A stretch of DNA of 43,587 nt from Desulfobaccales bacterium. Its GTDB lineage: Bacteria > Desulfobacterota > Desulfobaccia > Desulfobaccales > 0-14-0-80-60-11. The DNA lies in NCBI GenBank assembly GCA_030694005.1, contig JAUXZG010000224.1, forward strand, positions 1 through 43,587, written 5' to 3'. The notes beneath the pieces are model-generated. The model was not told the origin of the DNA and did no database searches. It saw nothing but the letters and a program-made list of their open reading frames with translations. Positions within the stretch are counted from its first letter, which is position 1; each line of letters begins with the position of its first letter. The position numbers were made by a program, and so were the translations under genes. Below are positions 17,007-26,247 of this stretch, piece after piece.

Positions 17007-18338
17007 GTGACTACCGCAAAAATGTTGGAAGAAAAAATTCTGTCACGTCGGGCCTTGATCGGCATCATCGGTCTGGGCTATGTCGGTCTGCCGATAGTCC
17101 TCCGCTTTGCTCAGCAGGGCTTTACCGTCCTTGGGTTTGATACCGACCCTCAAAAAGTAGCAGCCCTCAATTCTGGAAAATCCTATATCCAGCATATTCC
17201 CAGCGACCGGATCGCCGCGCTGCGCCCGCCGGCGTCGGTGGACCCAAAGTTTGAAGCCACCAGCGACCTGAGGCGCCTTAAGGAACCGGACGCCTTGCTG
17301 ATCTGCGTGCCAACCCCGCTCAACCGCCATCGGGAACCGGACCTTAACTACCTGGTGCAGACCACCAGAGACATTACCCAGACCTTAAGGGTGGGTCAAC
17401 TGGTTTCTTTAGAGTCCACCACCTACCCCGGCACTACCGAAGAGGTCATGTTGCCCCTGCTTAAGGCCACTAACTTGAAAGTAGGGGAAGATTTCTTCCT
17501 AATTTATTCGCCAGAGCGGGAGGACCCAGGCAATCCCACCTATAATGTTTTTAACATCCCTAAAGTGGTAGGGGGCATCACCGAAACGTGCTCCCGCCTG
17601 GGGGAGATCCTTTACGGCCAGATCGTGGAACAGGTGGTCCCGGTATCCTCCACCCAGGTAGCGGAGATGACCAAGCTCCTGGAAAACATCTACCGGGCAG
17701 TGAATATTGCCCTGGTAAATGAACTCAAGGTTCTGTGCCTGCGCATGAATATGGATATCAACGAAGTTATCAACGCGGCCAAGACCAAGCCTTTCGGATT
17801 CCAGGCTTTTTATCCCGGGCCGGGGTTAGGGGGGCATTGTATCCCCATAGATCCATTTTATTTGACCTGGAAAGCCCGGGAGTATGATTTCAGCACGCGC
17901 TTAATTGAACTGGCCGGCGAGATCAACACCCACATGCCTTATTTTGTCATCGAACGAACCGTCCAGGCCCTCAACGACCGCGGCCAGCCCATTAAAGGGA
18001 CCCGGGTATTGGTAATCGGCGTTGCTTATAAGAAAGATGTTGATGACTTGCGGGAATCCCCCAGTTTAAAACTGATTGACTTGTTGCTCCAGAGGGGGGC
18101 GCGGGTGGACTATCATGATCCTTATATTCCGGTAATGCCGCGCACCCGGCGCCATCAATTTGATATGCGGTCCGTACCCCTTACTCCAGAAAATCTGGCC
18201 ACCTATAGCGCCGTAATTATTGCCACCGACCATTCCTGTCTGGACTACCAAAGCCTAGCCACTCATGCTCCCTTAATCATAGACACCCGCTATGCTATCC
18301 CAGGCAGGAGCTATGCCGAGAAAGTGATAAGGGCCTGA
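17007..18338 (+). CDS. Nucleotide-sugar dehydrogenase, WbpA/WecC type
   Basis: It probably oxidises UDP-N-acetylglucosamine (or -mannosamine) to the uronate for O-antigen or capsule sugars. The 443-aa protein has the Rossmann motif GIIGLGYVGLPI (19-30), ESTTYPGTTEE (about 136-146), YSPERE(D)PGN, which is typical of the WbpA/TviB branch, and the catalytic Cys278 in GLGGHCIPIDP. The C-terminal domain GVAYKKDVDDLRESPS is complete. The start GTG has only a weak GAGAG in front, and an ATG at 17022 is an alternative. It sits upstream of a DegT-type aminotransferase. In the Pseudomonas wbp pathway these two enzyme types act in sequence toward diacetamido-uronic acids, but the intervening 3-dehydrogenase and the acetyltransferase are not in the window. 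Confidence 0.9.
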   Translation: MTTAKMLEEKILSRRALIGIIGLGYVGLPIVLRFAQQGFTVLGFDTDPQKVAALNSGKSYIQHIPSDRIAALRPPASVDPKFEATSDLRRLKEPDALLICVPTPLNRHREPDLNYLVQTTRDITQTLRVGQLVSLESTTYPGTTEEVMLPLLKATNLKVGEDFFLIYSPEREDPGNPTYNVFNIPKVVGGITETCSRLGEILYGQIVEQVVPVSSTQVAEMTKLLENIYRAVNIALVNELKVLCLRMNMDINEVINAAKTKPFGFQAFYPGPGLGGHCIPIDPFYLTWKAREYDFSTRLIELAGEINTHMPYFVIERTVQALNDRGQPIKGTRVLVIGVAYKKDVDDLRESPSLKLIDLLLQRGARVDYHDPYIPVMPRTRRHQFDMRSVPLTPENLATYSAVIIATDHSCLDYQSLATHAPLIIDTRYAIPGRSYAEKVIRA

Positions 18339-18734
18339 TCATCAAGACAGCCCCCAAACCGCGGGTCGGGATAGGGTCCATCCGCCAGGATCTCCTGGAA
18401 GTTTGCTTGATAAGGCATTTTGCCAGGGGCCTGTGGTGGTCCCAGCAAACCGCTTTGGCCGATGCTTCTAAGATTAGCGTCGGCGTCCAACTCTGCAACA
18501 AAATCTCAGAAGTCCTGGCTAACCTGGAAATTGACGCCGCCGTCAGGGCCGCTGGCGCCGGCCCTTGCGACGCTGGTTCAAAAGGCTCTGCGGATTAGGC
18601 TATTCGGCCTCTCAAAGCGAGGGAAGGGGTGCCGGCGGGCTTGAATTGAGCCCTCGGTGACAAGGCCACCTCAGTGGTTTAGGTTGGGGAAGGAATTAGG
18701 CGCGCTTATTATTCGTGCTAAAAGGAAATTAAAC
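18339..18734. other. Gap with possible gene remnant
   Basis: The plus-strand frame is open from the end of the dehydrogenase to 18598. It could encode 63 residues from a TTG at 18407 (IRHFARGLWWSQQTALADA...), but it lacks a convincing start codon or ribosome site. I do not recognise the sequence, so it may be a decayed gene. Between 18599 and 18734 I see only the ribosome site (AAAGGA) of the next gene. Confidence 0.4.
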
Positions 18735-19991
18735 ATGATTGTTGACGCGGTATATGATGAGGGCCTGATCAGATTAGCTCCAGAGATCCGCATTAAAGAA
18801 ACCAGGTTTCCGGTTAAGGTGATGATCCCCAATGAATTTCTGGTTTCCGAGCCCTCCCCGAAAACCAAGGAGACTATTGACTTCATTGACCTAAAAGCTC
18901 AACAACAGGCTATCCTCCCTTCCCTGTGCGAGCGCCTTCAACGAGTTTTGTCCCATGGGCAGTACATCATGGGTCCTGAAATCGGAGAGTTGGAGGACCG
19001 GCTAGCCGCCTATGTGGGAGTCAAACATGCCGTTTCCTGTTCGTCCGGCACCGATGCGCTGCTTATGACCCTGATGGCTTATGGAGTTGGACCTGGGGAC
19101 GCCGTCTTTACCACCCCCTTTACTTTCATTGCCACCGCCGAGGTCATCCAACTCTTGGGAGCCACGCCGGTCTTTGTGGATATTGACCCGCAAACTTTCA
19201 ACCTTGATCCGCAGGCCCTAACCGAGACCATCATTGGCCTCAGGAAAAATCCCCTTACCTCTTCTCTTAGACCTAAGGGGATCATCCCGGTTGACCTGTT
19301 CGGCCAGCCTGCAGACTACGATGGGATTAAGGCCACCGCCCAGGAGCACGGCCTGTTCGTCCTCGAAGATGCCGCCCAATCTTTTGGGGCTACCTATAAA
19401 GGGCGCCGGGCCTGCTCTCTAACTGAGGTCGCGGCCACCTCTTTCTTTCCCGCCAAACCCCTGGGATGCTACGGTGACGGGGGAGCTATTTTTACTGATG
19501 ACGATCAGCTGGCCGAGGTTCTAAAATCTATCCGCATACATGGTCAGGGAACCCATCGATACCTGAATGTGCGTCTCGGCCTTAACGGCCGCTTCGATAC
19601 CATACAAGCGGCTATTTTACTGGCTAAGCTGGAAGTCTTTGATAGGGAAGTCCTGGCCCGCCAGGAGGTGGCCCGGCGTTATAGTGAAGCCCTTAAGGGC
19701 GCGGTTGCAGTTCCCTATGTAGCCCCTCAATGCGCCTCGGTCTGGGCCCAGTATTCCGTACTCAGTGACCGGCGAGAGGTCCTGCAACAGAAACTGAAGG
19801 AGGCCGGAATTCCCACGGCAGTCTATTATCCCTTACCCCTTCATCTCCAAGACGCCTTCGCCCACTTGGGACATAAGCCAGGCGATTTTCCCATCAGTGA
19901 AGACGCGGCGGCGCGCATCTTCAGTTTGCCGATGCACCCATATCTAAGTGCCGCCCAGCAAGAGAGGATTATTGAGATATTACTGAGTTAA
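18735..19991 (+). CDS. DegT/DnrJ/EryC1 aminotransferase with antitoxin-like N-terminal extension
   Basis: A 418-aa PLP-dependent sugar aminotransferase (WbpE/WlbC/PglE type) that would transfer an amino group to a keto-sugar nucleotide. The catalytic part runs from about residue 48 (IDFIDLKAQQQAI). It shows SSGTDALL (103-110), EDAAQSFGA (211-219), the PLP lysine K241 in FFPAKPLG, and FDTIQAAIL. Residues 1-36 are extra. MIVDAVYDEGLIRL...FPVKVMI follows the pattern of the short DUF104/AF2212-type antitoxin-like proteins (MxxxAxYxxGxL...VxVxI). The ATG at 18735 follows AAAGGA at good spacing. Internal starts lack a usable ribosome site, so the extension is probably translated. Whether this is a real fusion or relic coding sequence is open. 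Confidence 0.88.
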   Translation: MIVDAVYDEGLIRLAPEIRIKETRFPVKVMIPNEFLVSEPSPKTKETIDFIDLKAQQQAILPSLCERLQRVLSHGQYIMGPEIGELEDRLAAYVGVKHAVSCSSGTDALLMTLMAYGVGPGDAVFTTPFTFIATAEVIQLLGATPVFVDIDPQTFNLDPQALTETIIGLRKNPLTSSLRPKGIIPVDLFGQPADYDGIKATAQEHGLFVLEDAAQSFGATYKGRRACSLTEVAATSFFPAKPLGCYGDGGAIFTDDDQLAEVLKSIRIHGQGTHRYLNVRLGLNGRFDTIQAAILLAKLEVFDREVLARQEVARRYSEALKGAVAVPYVAPQCASVWAQYSVLSDRREVLQQKLKEAGIPTAVYYPLPLHLQDAFAHLGHKPGDFPISEDAAARIFSLPMHPYLSAAQQERIIEILLS

Positions 19992-20372
19992 GATCCTTGG
20001 AACATTTTGCCGGCTTCAACACTTAAGCCAATCTTTCCTTAGAAGCCCACCCCTCCCTGCAATGTCTCTCTTTCCTCCATATCCCGTCCTCTTGGCACAA
20101 AGACTTAATAATCAAATTCTGTGTCCGGAGAATCTGATTCACCTCAAAAATATTTGCTAGATTAATTTACCTCAGGTCGCCGCAAGAATTTATTCCAGGT
20201 GGCCGGGGTAATACGGGATTATTCTGGCCGGATAAGACCGCTGGGAGAGGGTGGTGGCGGTAAAAACCGAATTCTCTGAGCGCGCCGCCGCACAAAATCT
20301 TCTTAAAGATCTGCCGGCCGGCGGCAAACCTTAATCTCGGAGGGTCAGATGTTTGGAAGGGTATTGGGGCGG
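19992..20372. other. Intergenic region between convergent genes
   Basis: 381 bp between the ends of two convergent genes. A GC palindrome (GCCGGCCGGC) lies near 20311-20320. No stem followed by a T-run, no promoter and no ORF of note was found. Confidence 0.5.
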
Positions 20373-22283
20373 CTAGTCTTTCTTATCATCTAAGTATTGA
20401 TAATGTCTATAGTTTGGGATGATCAATCTAAACTTGTCTATCAGGCCCTGGCTGTCGCGATTGTCAACCAGGGCTTGGATGTCGCGCAGATGGGCCTCCC
20501 AGACCTCAATGTCTTCCTGAGGACCCATGGCGCAACTGAGCATGGGGTGCGCTGTGGGGCGAGGCTCTTCATCATCATTGAACAACTCCTCATAAAGTTT
20601 TTCCCCCGGTCGCAGGCCGGTGTAAATGATGGGAACGTCCTCGCCCGGAGTTCTGCGAGCCAGCATGATGAGTTTCTCAGCCAGCTCGCGGATTTTAACG
20701 AGGCGCCCCATTTTAAATACGAAAATGTCCCCCCCCTGCCCCATACAGGCTGCTTGGAGAACCAGCTGCACCGCTTCCGGAATAGTCATGAAAAACCGCT
20801 CAATCTCTGGGTGAGTTACGGTTAAGGGCCCCCCTTGGGCAAGTTGTTCCTTGAATATAGGGATAACACTGCCCGCACTTCCCAAAACGTTGCCAAAGCG
20901 CGTGGTCAGAAATCTGGTGGCGCTATGGTTATTAGAGGCCTGAACATATTTTTCGGCAATGCGTTTACTCACTCCCATAATGCTGGTGGGGTTAACGGCC
21001 TTGTCGGTGGAGATCATCACGAAACACTCGGAGGCGGCGGATAACGCGGCTTTCACCAATTTTCGGGTGCCCAGGATATTGTTATAAGCCGCCTCTACCG
21101 GGTAGCGCTCCATGAGCGGGACATGTTTGTAAGCCGCGGCATGGAAAATTACCTGGGGACGATAATGCTGGAACAAGATTTCCAGACCGGGACCATCGTT
21201 GATGCTGGCCACCAAAGCATGCAGGTCTAATTCCGGAAATCGCCGCCTTAAAGACATCTCGGTCTCGTAAAGGCTATTCTCTGCCCTTTCCAACAGCACC
21301 AGGGATCGAGGTTGATAATTGGCCACCTGCCGGCAGAGTTCAGAACCGATGGAACCGCCGCCGCCGGTAACCAGGATCACCCGATCCCTGATAAAATCTG
21401 CAATTTGCTCCCTCTCAATGTAAATGGGGGGACGGGCTAAGAGGTCCTCAAGCTCGATGTCCCGGGCATCGGCCAGACGGAAATGGCCCCCCAATACTTC
21501 GCTTATGGAGGGGATGATCTTGACCTTTACCTGCCAGCGTTTGCACTCCTCAATGATCTCGTTTAGTTGGTCCTGGGGAGCATCGGGCCAGGCAAAGATA
21601 ATCTCTTGAACCCGGTAACGATCTAATGCTTTGGCAATCTGTCGGAGGCCGATAATAGGGGTATCGTAAACCCGATAACCGCGGAACTGGGCATCAGGGT
21701 CTACCACTATGACGGGGAGAAAGGTGTTTCCGTGGCTTACCATCTCCCGCAGCAAAGGCTCCGTGGCTTCCATGGGGCCAACCAGCATGACTCGGAGGGC
21801 TCTGGGTTTTTCGGCCAGCAATTTGGCCCTTTCTCGAATATGCCGCACCATGAAGCGACAACCGCCGGTAAAGACCACCACCAAGAGCCAATCCAGGACA
21901 TAGATGGAACGGGGAATGGTCCCCAGGTAGCGACTAAAGAAAAAATCCATGATGGTCAGAAGGATGAGGCTCATCAAGGTGGCCCGCAGGATGTTTTGCA
22001 GGTCTGCGAAACTGACGTAGCGCCACAAGCCCCGGTAAAGATCGTGATATAGGAAAAGAAGTCCCTGAATTATCAGAACCATGGGTAGAGTTCTGATCAT
22101 GGTTCGGAAATGGGTCTGAGGGATTGAGCCTTCGAAGCGCAAGTAGTAAGAGCCCCAATAAGCCAGGGCCAGTAAACTTAACTGAAAGAACACCAAAAAT
22201 GGCCACCGGTGGGCCATAAAACGGTCCAGCCACCGTGCAAAAAGGGGATTCTTCCAAACCGAGGCCAAGGATCTGATTAACAT
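20373..22283 (-). CDS. Membrane-bound nucleotide-sugar 4,6-dehydratase (CapD/WbpM/FlaA1 family)
   Basis: A 636-aa protein. Four transmembrane helices are visible in the first 145 residues (about 28-46, 67-82, 102-116, 126-143). A Rossmann-like CoA-binding-type domain follows (about 160-285). The catalytic extended SDR domain starts at about 300, with GGGGSIGSE (307-315). The substrate-site stretch STDKAVNPTSIMGVSKR has Met where classical SDRs have Tyr, as is normal in this family. Such enzymes form UDP-4-keto-6-deoxy sugars at the inner membrane, the first step to bacillosamine or QuiNAc residues. The 3' end is well past the FLTTRFGNVLGSAGSVIP signature. It is convergent with the aminotransferase, whose keto-sugar substrate it could supply. 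The start has only a weak ribosome site (GAGACG). Confidence 0.92.
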   Translation of the reverse strand: MLIRSLASVWKNPLFARWLDRFMAHRWPFLVFFQLSLLALAYWGSYYLRFEGSIPQTHFRTMIRTLPMVLIIQGLLFLYHDLYRGLWRYVSFADLQNILRATLMSLILLTIMDFFFSRYLGTIPRSIYVLDWLLVVVFTGGCRFMVRHIRERAKLLAEKPRALRVMLVGPMEATEPLLREMVSHGNTFLPVIVVDPDAQFRGYRVYDTPIIGLRQIAKALDRYRVQEIIFAWPDAPQDQLNEIIEECKRWQVKVKIIPSISEVLGGHFRLADARDIELEDLLARPPIYIEREQIADFIRDRVILVTGGGGSIGSELCRQVANYQPRSLVLLERAENSLYETEMSLRRRFPELDLHALVASINDGPGLEILFQHYRPQVIFHAAAYKHVPLMERYPVEAAYNNILGTRKLVKAALSAASECFVMISTDKAVNPTSIMGVSKRIAEKYVQASNNHSATRFLTTRFGNVLGSAGSVIPIFKEQLAQGGPLTVTHPEIERFFMTIPEAVQLVLQAACMGQGGDIFVFKMGRLVKIRELAEKLIMLARRTPGEDVPIIYTGLRPGEKLYEELFNDDEEPRPTAHPMLSCAMGPQEDIEVWEAHLRDIQALVDNRDSQGLIDKFRLIIPNYRHYQYLDDKKD

Positions 22284-22492
22284 ATCGTCTCGTGCCTGTT
22301 TTTTTCGGCCTTTAGGTTGGTCCCCATCTGCTCCACCAGCATATAATTCACCGACAAACTGACCTCCCTTCGATAATTATACCAGGTTTTAGGTTAGACC
22401 AAGGGCTAATTGATGTTTCCCCGTTTCTTAAAGATGCGGTGCAAGGAGGGCCGGGAGTCACACCCCCTGGCCTTCCCCAAAAAGCCCCTGCC

Positions 22493-23284
22493 TCACTTCC
22501 GGGCTATGGCGCAGATGATTTCATAGGTCACGGGGATGAAGCCATTATACCCAAAACCGGATTCATAGGCAGCCATCAGGGCTTTAAACAGCCGGGGGGC
22601 AAAAGCCCGGGGCTGCGGATTAGTGGCTCCAGTGGCCTGGAGGCTTTTAAGAAAGTCCCTCACCGTAGGAAAGGTCACGGTTATTAGTTCCTGGGTCAGC
22701 CTGGTCTTATGGAATCCGGCCTGACTCAGGAGCCCGGCCCAGGACTGCTTGTCCAAAAAACCCTGGGCCGGGATTTCCGGTATCACTTTGAAGTTCAAAC
22801 CATTGGCCGCCTGCCTTAGAGAGGCCCCCAGCTCCTTAAAGGTCTGGGGACCCAAGGTTGAAAAGGCCAGCACCCCTCCCGGGGCAAGACTCTTAAAATA
22901 AACCGCTAAGGTAGCCGCCGGACGGGTAAGCCACTGGAAAACGGCATTGGCCATGATCAGATCGAAGCAGCCCCTGGCCCAGGTCTCGCCGTCCGCCACC
23001 AGCCAGGCCACTCCTGAGTCTGGCCCCAGACGGCGCCGGGCCGCGGCCACCAGGGCCACATCCAGGTCCAGGGCCACAACCTGGGCGGCAGTGTTTGCTT
23101 GCCGGAGCTGCCAGGTTAGACAGCCGGTGCCGCAGCCGATCTCCAGGATGCGGGCCACCCGGGGCACAAAATCCTCCGTCAACGCCATCAGCCTTTGCGC
23201 CATCAAACGCTGGGTGCCGGCATGCCTATCATAAGAAGCGGCCCGCCGGGCAAAATTCCGCCGAATACCTTGCTTGATCTCCAT
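22493..23284 (-). CDS. bioC: Malonyl-ACP O-methyltransferase BioC
   Basis: An S-adenosylmethionine-dependent methyltransferase of 263 aa. BioC methylates the free carboxyl of malonyl-ACP so that the fatty acid cycle can build the pimeloyl chain of biotin. The N-terminal IRRNFARRAASYDRHA, motif I ILEIGCGTGCLT (46-57), DLDVAL and MANAVFQWL are the hallmarks of BioC. I chose the ATG at 23284, because an upstream extension to 23335 runs through repeat DNA. It is the last of the five biotin genes, after a 165-bp repeat-filled gap. It is therefore less tightly coupled than bioF and bioH, but lies on the same strand. Confidence 0.9.
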   Translation of the reverse strand: MEIKQGIRRNFARRAASYDRHAGTQRLMAQRLMALTEDFVPRVARILEIGCGTGCLTWQLRQANTAAQVVALDLDVALVAAARRRLGPDSGVAWLVADGETWARGCFDLIMANAVFQWLTRPAATLAVYFKSLAPGGVLAFSTLGPQTFKELGASLRQAANGLNFKVIPEIPAQGFLDKQSWAGLLSQAGFHKTRLTQELITVTFPTVRDFLKSLQATGATNPQPRAFAPRLFKALMAAYESGFGYNGFIPVTYEIICAIARK

Positions 23285-23449
23285 AAGGCCTTTAGGGGGG
23301 TCTTTGGGGAGGGGGCTAAGGGCCGGTGGGCCCACTTACTACCCTCCCCCAAACCCCCACCCCCAACCCCTTAAGATTCTGGTGCTGGGTAAGTCGGGGC
23401 CTCTGGCCCCGCCTTCCCTGGCTCCCTTAAAGGGGGTTGGGTGGGGAGT
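23285..23449. repeat. G-rich dispersed repeat with hairpin
   Basis: C-run/G-run block (GGGGAGGGGGCTAAGGGCC; CCCCCAAACCCCCACCCCCA) followed by an imperfect hairpin with arms 23384-23400 and 23406-23422 (GCTGGGTAAGTCGGGGC/GCCCCGCCTTCCCTGGC). The hairpin is related to those at 60-98 and 30853-30907. No gene. Confidence 0.7.
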
Positions 23450-24187
23450 TTAAGGGGAGGGTGGGGGAACACTTACAAAAAATTCCCCCAGCCCTCCCCT
23501 CAAAATATCCTCCAAAATTTCATTAAAAGCCGCGGCCTGGGTCAAAAAGGGGAGGTGGCCGGCGCCCGGCAGAAGGTAAAGTCTGGACCCCGGGATCTGG
23601 TCGTGGAGAAACTGGGCCTGGGCCCGGGAAACGATGGCATCCTGGTCTCCCTGCACAATTACCGGCCTGCCGGCTACGCGGGAAAGATGGGGCCTGAGAT
23701 CCTGGCGGAGTAAATAATCCAAACCTGGCGCCAGATTCTCCGGACAGGTTCCCGTCTGAAAGTAGGCCAGGACTTCCGCCCGAAAGGCTTTCTCTCCCGG
23801 GGCCAGGCACCTGTCGGCAAACCTCGTCAGCACCCCCTGGGGGTCATCGTTGAGGCCCTGGCGCATGGCCCGCACCACTTTAGCCTGCTGCCCCCAGGGA
23901 TAATCCGGCCGCTGGCAGAAAACCGCCGCCACCCCCACCAGCACCAGACCACCCGGCGTGGCCGCCAAACCGGCCAGGGTCTCCAGCAGCAGCATGCCAC
24001 CCAGAGACCAGCCCACTAACACGCACTCCTCAAGAGGCAATCCTTGCAAATATGACGACAACCAACCGCGTTCCCATCTGGGAATGGTGGGGGCCAGGAC
24101 CTCAAGCAGACCCCCCCAGGCCGCCACCTGTCGTTGCCAGATGCGCCCCGGGGCACCCCAGCCGTGGAACAAAACCATAGTCTTCAT
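23450..24187 (-). CDS. Alpha/beta hydrolase, probable pimeloyl-ACP methyl ester esterase (BioH-like)
   Basis: A 245-aa alpha/beta hydrolase. In this setting it should remove the methyl group that BioC added, releasing pimeloyl-ACP for BioF. HGWG (8-11) forms the oxyanion region, the nucleophile is Ser61 in GWSLGG, the acid is probably the Asp of GDQDAIV, and the base is the His of GAGHLPF. HGWG near the N-terminus and GWSLGG resemble BioH. The start ATG overlaps the bioF stop (ATGA), so it is translationally coupled. BioH, BioG and other unrelated esterases can fill this step, so the exact subfamily is not certain. Confidence 0.85.
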   Translation of the reverse strand: MKTMVLFHGWGAPGRIWQRQVAAWGGLLEVLAPTIPRWERGWLSSYLQGLPLEECVLVGWSLGGMLLLETLAGLAATPGGLVLVGVAAVFCQRPDYPWGQQAKVVRAMRQGLNDDPQGVLTRFADRCLAPGEKAFRAEVLAYFQTGTCPENLAPGLDYLLRQDLRPHLSRVAGRPVIVQGDQDAIVSRAQAQFLHDQIPGSRLYLLPGAGHLPFLTQAAAFNEILEDILRGGLGEFFVSVPPPSP

Positions 24188-25359
24188 GAGGCCAGGCCCA
24201 TTTGCCGGGCAACCTTAATGATAGTCTGGCGGGCCTGGGCCAGGTCCTCCGGAGAATGTGCCGCGGACAAAGAAAAGCGCACCCGGGCCTTCCCCGGCGG
24301 CACGGTGGGCGGCCTCAAGGCCACCGCCATCAGGCCCTGGTCTTTTAAGCGCGCCGCGAAATCCAGGGTCCGGCCATTATCTCCCACCAGGACCGGCACA
24401 ATCTGGGTCTCGCTTCTCAGGGTGTCCAAACCGGCCTTTTTGAGTCCCAGCCGGAAGCCCTCCGCTTCCTGGAGAAGATAGGCCCGGCGCTCCGGCTCCT
24501 TAAGCACGATTTCCAGGGCCTGGCCAATGGCCCCCAACACCGGCGGCGGCAGGGCGGTGGAATAGATGAACGACCGGGCCCGATTATGCAGGTAGTCAAT
24601 AAGCCGCCGCTCACCGGCCACATAGCCTCCCAGGGACCCGAGGGCCTTGGAAAAGGTGCCCATATGGATGTCCACCCGCTCCGTCAGCCCCAAGGCCTGA
24701 GCCAGCCCCGCACCCCGCTCTCCCAAAACCCCGGTGGCGTGGGCTTCATCGATCATCAACCAGGCCCCATAGCGCTCCTTTAGATTCACCAGGTCCGTCA
24801 AAAGGGCCAAATCCCCGTCCACGGAGAACACGGAGTCGCTGACAATAAGGCGCTTCTTGCCCCCCGGAGTTTTTTGTAAGAATTTCTCCAACCGGTCCAG
24901 GTCCCGGTGGGGAAAGCGCTGCAAGGTCGCCCCGGAAAGTTTAATCCCGTCCATGATGCTGGCATGGTTGAGTTTATCACTGAAAATGACATCCTTAGGC
25001 CCCATCAGGGCGGAGATCACCCCCAGATTGGCCATGTACCCGGTGCTGAAGATCACGGCGCTTTCGGTCCCTTTGAAAGTAGCTAGTTGAGCTTCCACCG
25101 CCTCATGCAAAGCCAGGTGGCCCACCACTAGGCGGGAAGCTCCGGCCCCTACCCCCCAACGGGACGCGGCCGCCTGCGCCGCGGCAATGAGGCGGGGGTC
25201 CTGGGCCAGACCCAGGTAATCATTGGCGGAAAGATTGAGCAACACCCGCCCGGCCACCCGCACCCGGCCCCCAGACAAGACCTCCTCCACCACCTGCAGC
25301 CGACGCCGCAAGGCCTGGGCCTCTAACACCGCCAATTCCTGAGCTAACTGTTCAAACAT
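24184..25359 (-). CDS. bioF: 8-amino-7-oxononanoate synthase
   Basis: BioF condenses pimeloyl-ACP (or -CoA) with L-alanine, using PLP, to give 8-amino-7-oxononanoate. The 391-aa protein shows NLSANDYLGLA (42-52), GVGAGASRLVVG (69-80), FSDKLNHASI, the DEAHATGVLG cofactor motif (about 204-213) and the PLP lysine K238 in GTFSKALG. Its length is normal. No clear Shine-Dalgarno precedes the ATG, possibly because the upstream 60 bp are a G-rich hairpin repeat. It overlaps the bioH-like gene by 4 bp. The next enzyme, BioA (DAPA aminotransferase), is not in the window. Confidence 0.95.
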   Translation of the reverse strand: MFEQLAQELAVLEAQALRRRLQVVEEVLSGGRVRVAGRVLLNLSANDYLGLAQDPRLIAAAQAAASRWGVGAGASRLVVGHLALHEAVEAQLATFKGTESAVIFSTGYMANLGVISALMGPKDVIFSDKLNHASIMDGIKLSGATLQRFPHRDLDRLEKFLQKTPGGKKRLIVSDSVFSVDGDLALLTDLVNLKERYGAWLMIDEAHATGVLGERGAGLAQALGLTERVDIHMGTFSKALGSLGGYVAGERRLIDYLHNRARSFIYSTALPPPVLGAIGQALEIVLKEPERRAYLLQEAEGFRLGLKKAGLDTLRSETQIVPVLVGDNGRTLDFAARLKDQGLMAVALRPPTVPPGKARVRFSLSAAHSPEDLAQARQTIIKVARQMGLAS

Positions 25360-25377
25360 AGTTGGATGGTGGATTTG

Positions 25378-25420
25378 TGGGGGGAGGGCCAGGGAGTTAA
25401 ACTCCCTGCCCCTCCCCCAA
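25378..25420. repeat. Hairpin repeat upstream of bioF
   Basis: GGGGGGAGGGCCAGGGAG and its near-complement CTCCCTGCCCCTCCCCC surround a short AT loop. Same family as 1711-1752 and 36431-36474. It sits between bioD and bioF. Confidence 0.75.
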
Positions 25421-25422
25421 AT

Positions 25423-26190
25423 CTATCTCTCAATCATACATTCCAAGAAGGCCCGGGCGGCGCAGGCCTGGGCCAGATTGCGGCAAACTCCGTCCATGGC
25501 GGCCAGGAAAGTTTGTTTTCCTGCGGGGCTTTCCAGGTCTGCCACTTCGGGGATCTTTCCCAGGACCGGCACTTCGGTGATGGCCTCAATCACCTCCGGG
25601 TTGGTCTCCTCGGCCAGGGAGGGCTTGTCAGGGTAGCGATTGAGGATGACTCCGGCCACCGGCAGCCCGTTTTGGCGCGCTGCCATGACCGTCAGGGCGG
25701 TGTGGTTGATGGTCCCCAGTCCGGCCCGGGCCACTACCAACAGGGGCAGACGCAACCAGGGAACCAGATTAAGGACCAGGAATCGGGTGCCGATTAACGG
25801 AACATAGAGTCCTCCTGCACCCTCCACTACCAGAAATTCATAGCGGCCGGCCAGTTCCCGGATAGCTGCGGCCACCTTTTCCAGGTCAACCTGCACCCCT
25901 TCCCGGGGGGCAGCCACTCCCGGGGCCAGAGGCAGCCTTAAGGCGATGGGGGTGAGCAACTCCAGAGGTTCCCTCAGGCCGGCCAATTCCTGGGCCAATC
26001 TGGCGTCGGTGGGGACCAGACGGCCATTTTCTTCCGGGCAGCCACTCTGGACGGGTTTAAAATAGACGGCTTTCAGGCCCCACTGCCGCAACACCGCGGT
26101 GAGTCCCGCGGCGATCCAGGTCTTGCCTACCCCGGTATCGGTGCCGGTGACAAAGACGCCTTTGAGTGGTGGTAGAGGCGGCAGTTCCAT
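25423..26190 (-). CDS. bioD: Dethiobiotin synthetase
   Basis: BioD closes the ureido ring of dethiobiotin from DAPA, CO2 and ATP. The 255-aa protein starts with the extended P-loop VTGTDTGVGKTW (14-25). It has FKPVQSGCPEE with the substrate-binding Lys, the VVEGAGGLYVPL motif, and LGTINHTALT. The ATG at 26190 is preceded by a perfect AGGAGG. The frame is open to 26223 but the longer form is not needed. It lies 57 bp after bioB in the same direction. Confidence 0.95.
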   Translation of the reverse strand: MELPPLPPLKGVFVTGTDTGVGKTWIAAGLTAVLRQWGLKAVYFKPVQSGCPEENGRLVPTDARLAQELAGLREPLELLTPIALRLPLAPGVAAPREGVQVDLEKVAAAIRELAGRYEFLVVEGAGGLYVPLIGTRFLVLNLVPWLRLPLLVVARAGLGTINHTALTVMAARQNGLPVAGVILNRYPDKPSLAEETNPEVIEAITEVPVLGKIPEVADLESPAGKQTFLAAMDGVCRNLAQACAARAFLECMIER

Positions 26191-26247
26191 ATTTCCTCCT
26201 GTGGGGTGGGGGCAAGCCCGCATAGCTAAGCTGCCCGGGGCCCCCCG

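Noticed and set aside
18407-18598. 63-codon ORF between the dehydrogenase and aminotransferase genes
   Set aside because: TTG start without a ribosome site and no recognisable sequence. Kept only as a possible remnant.
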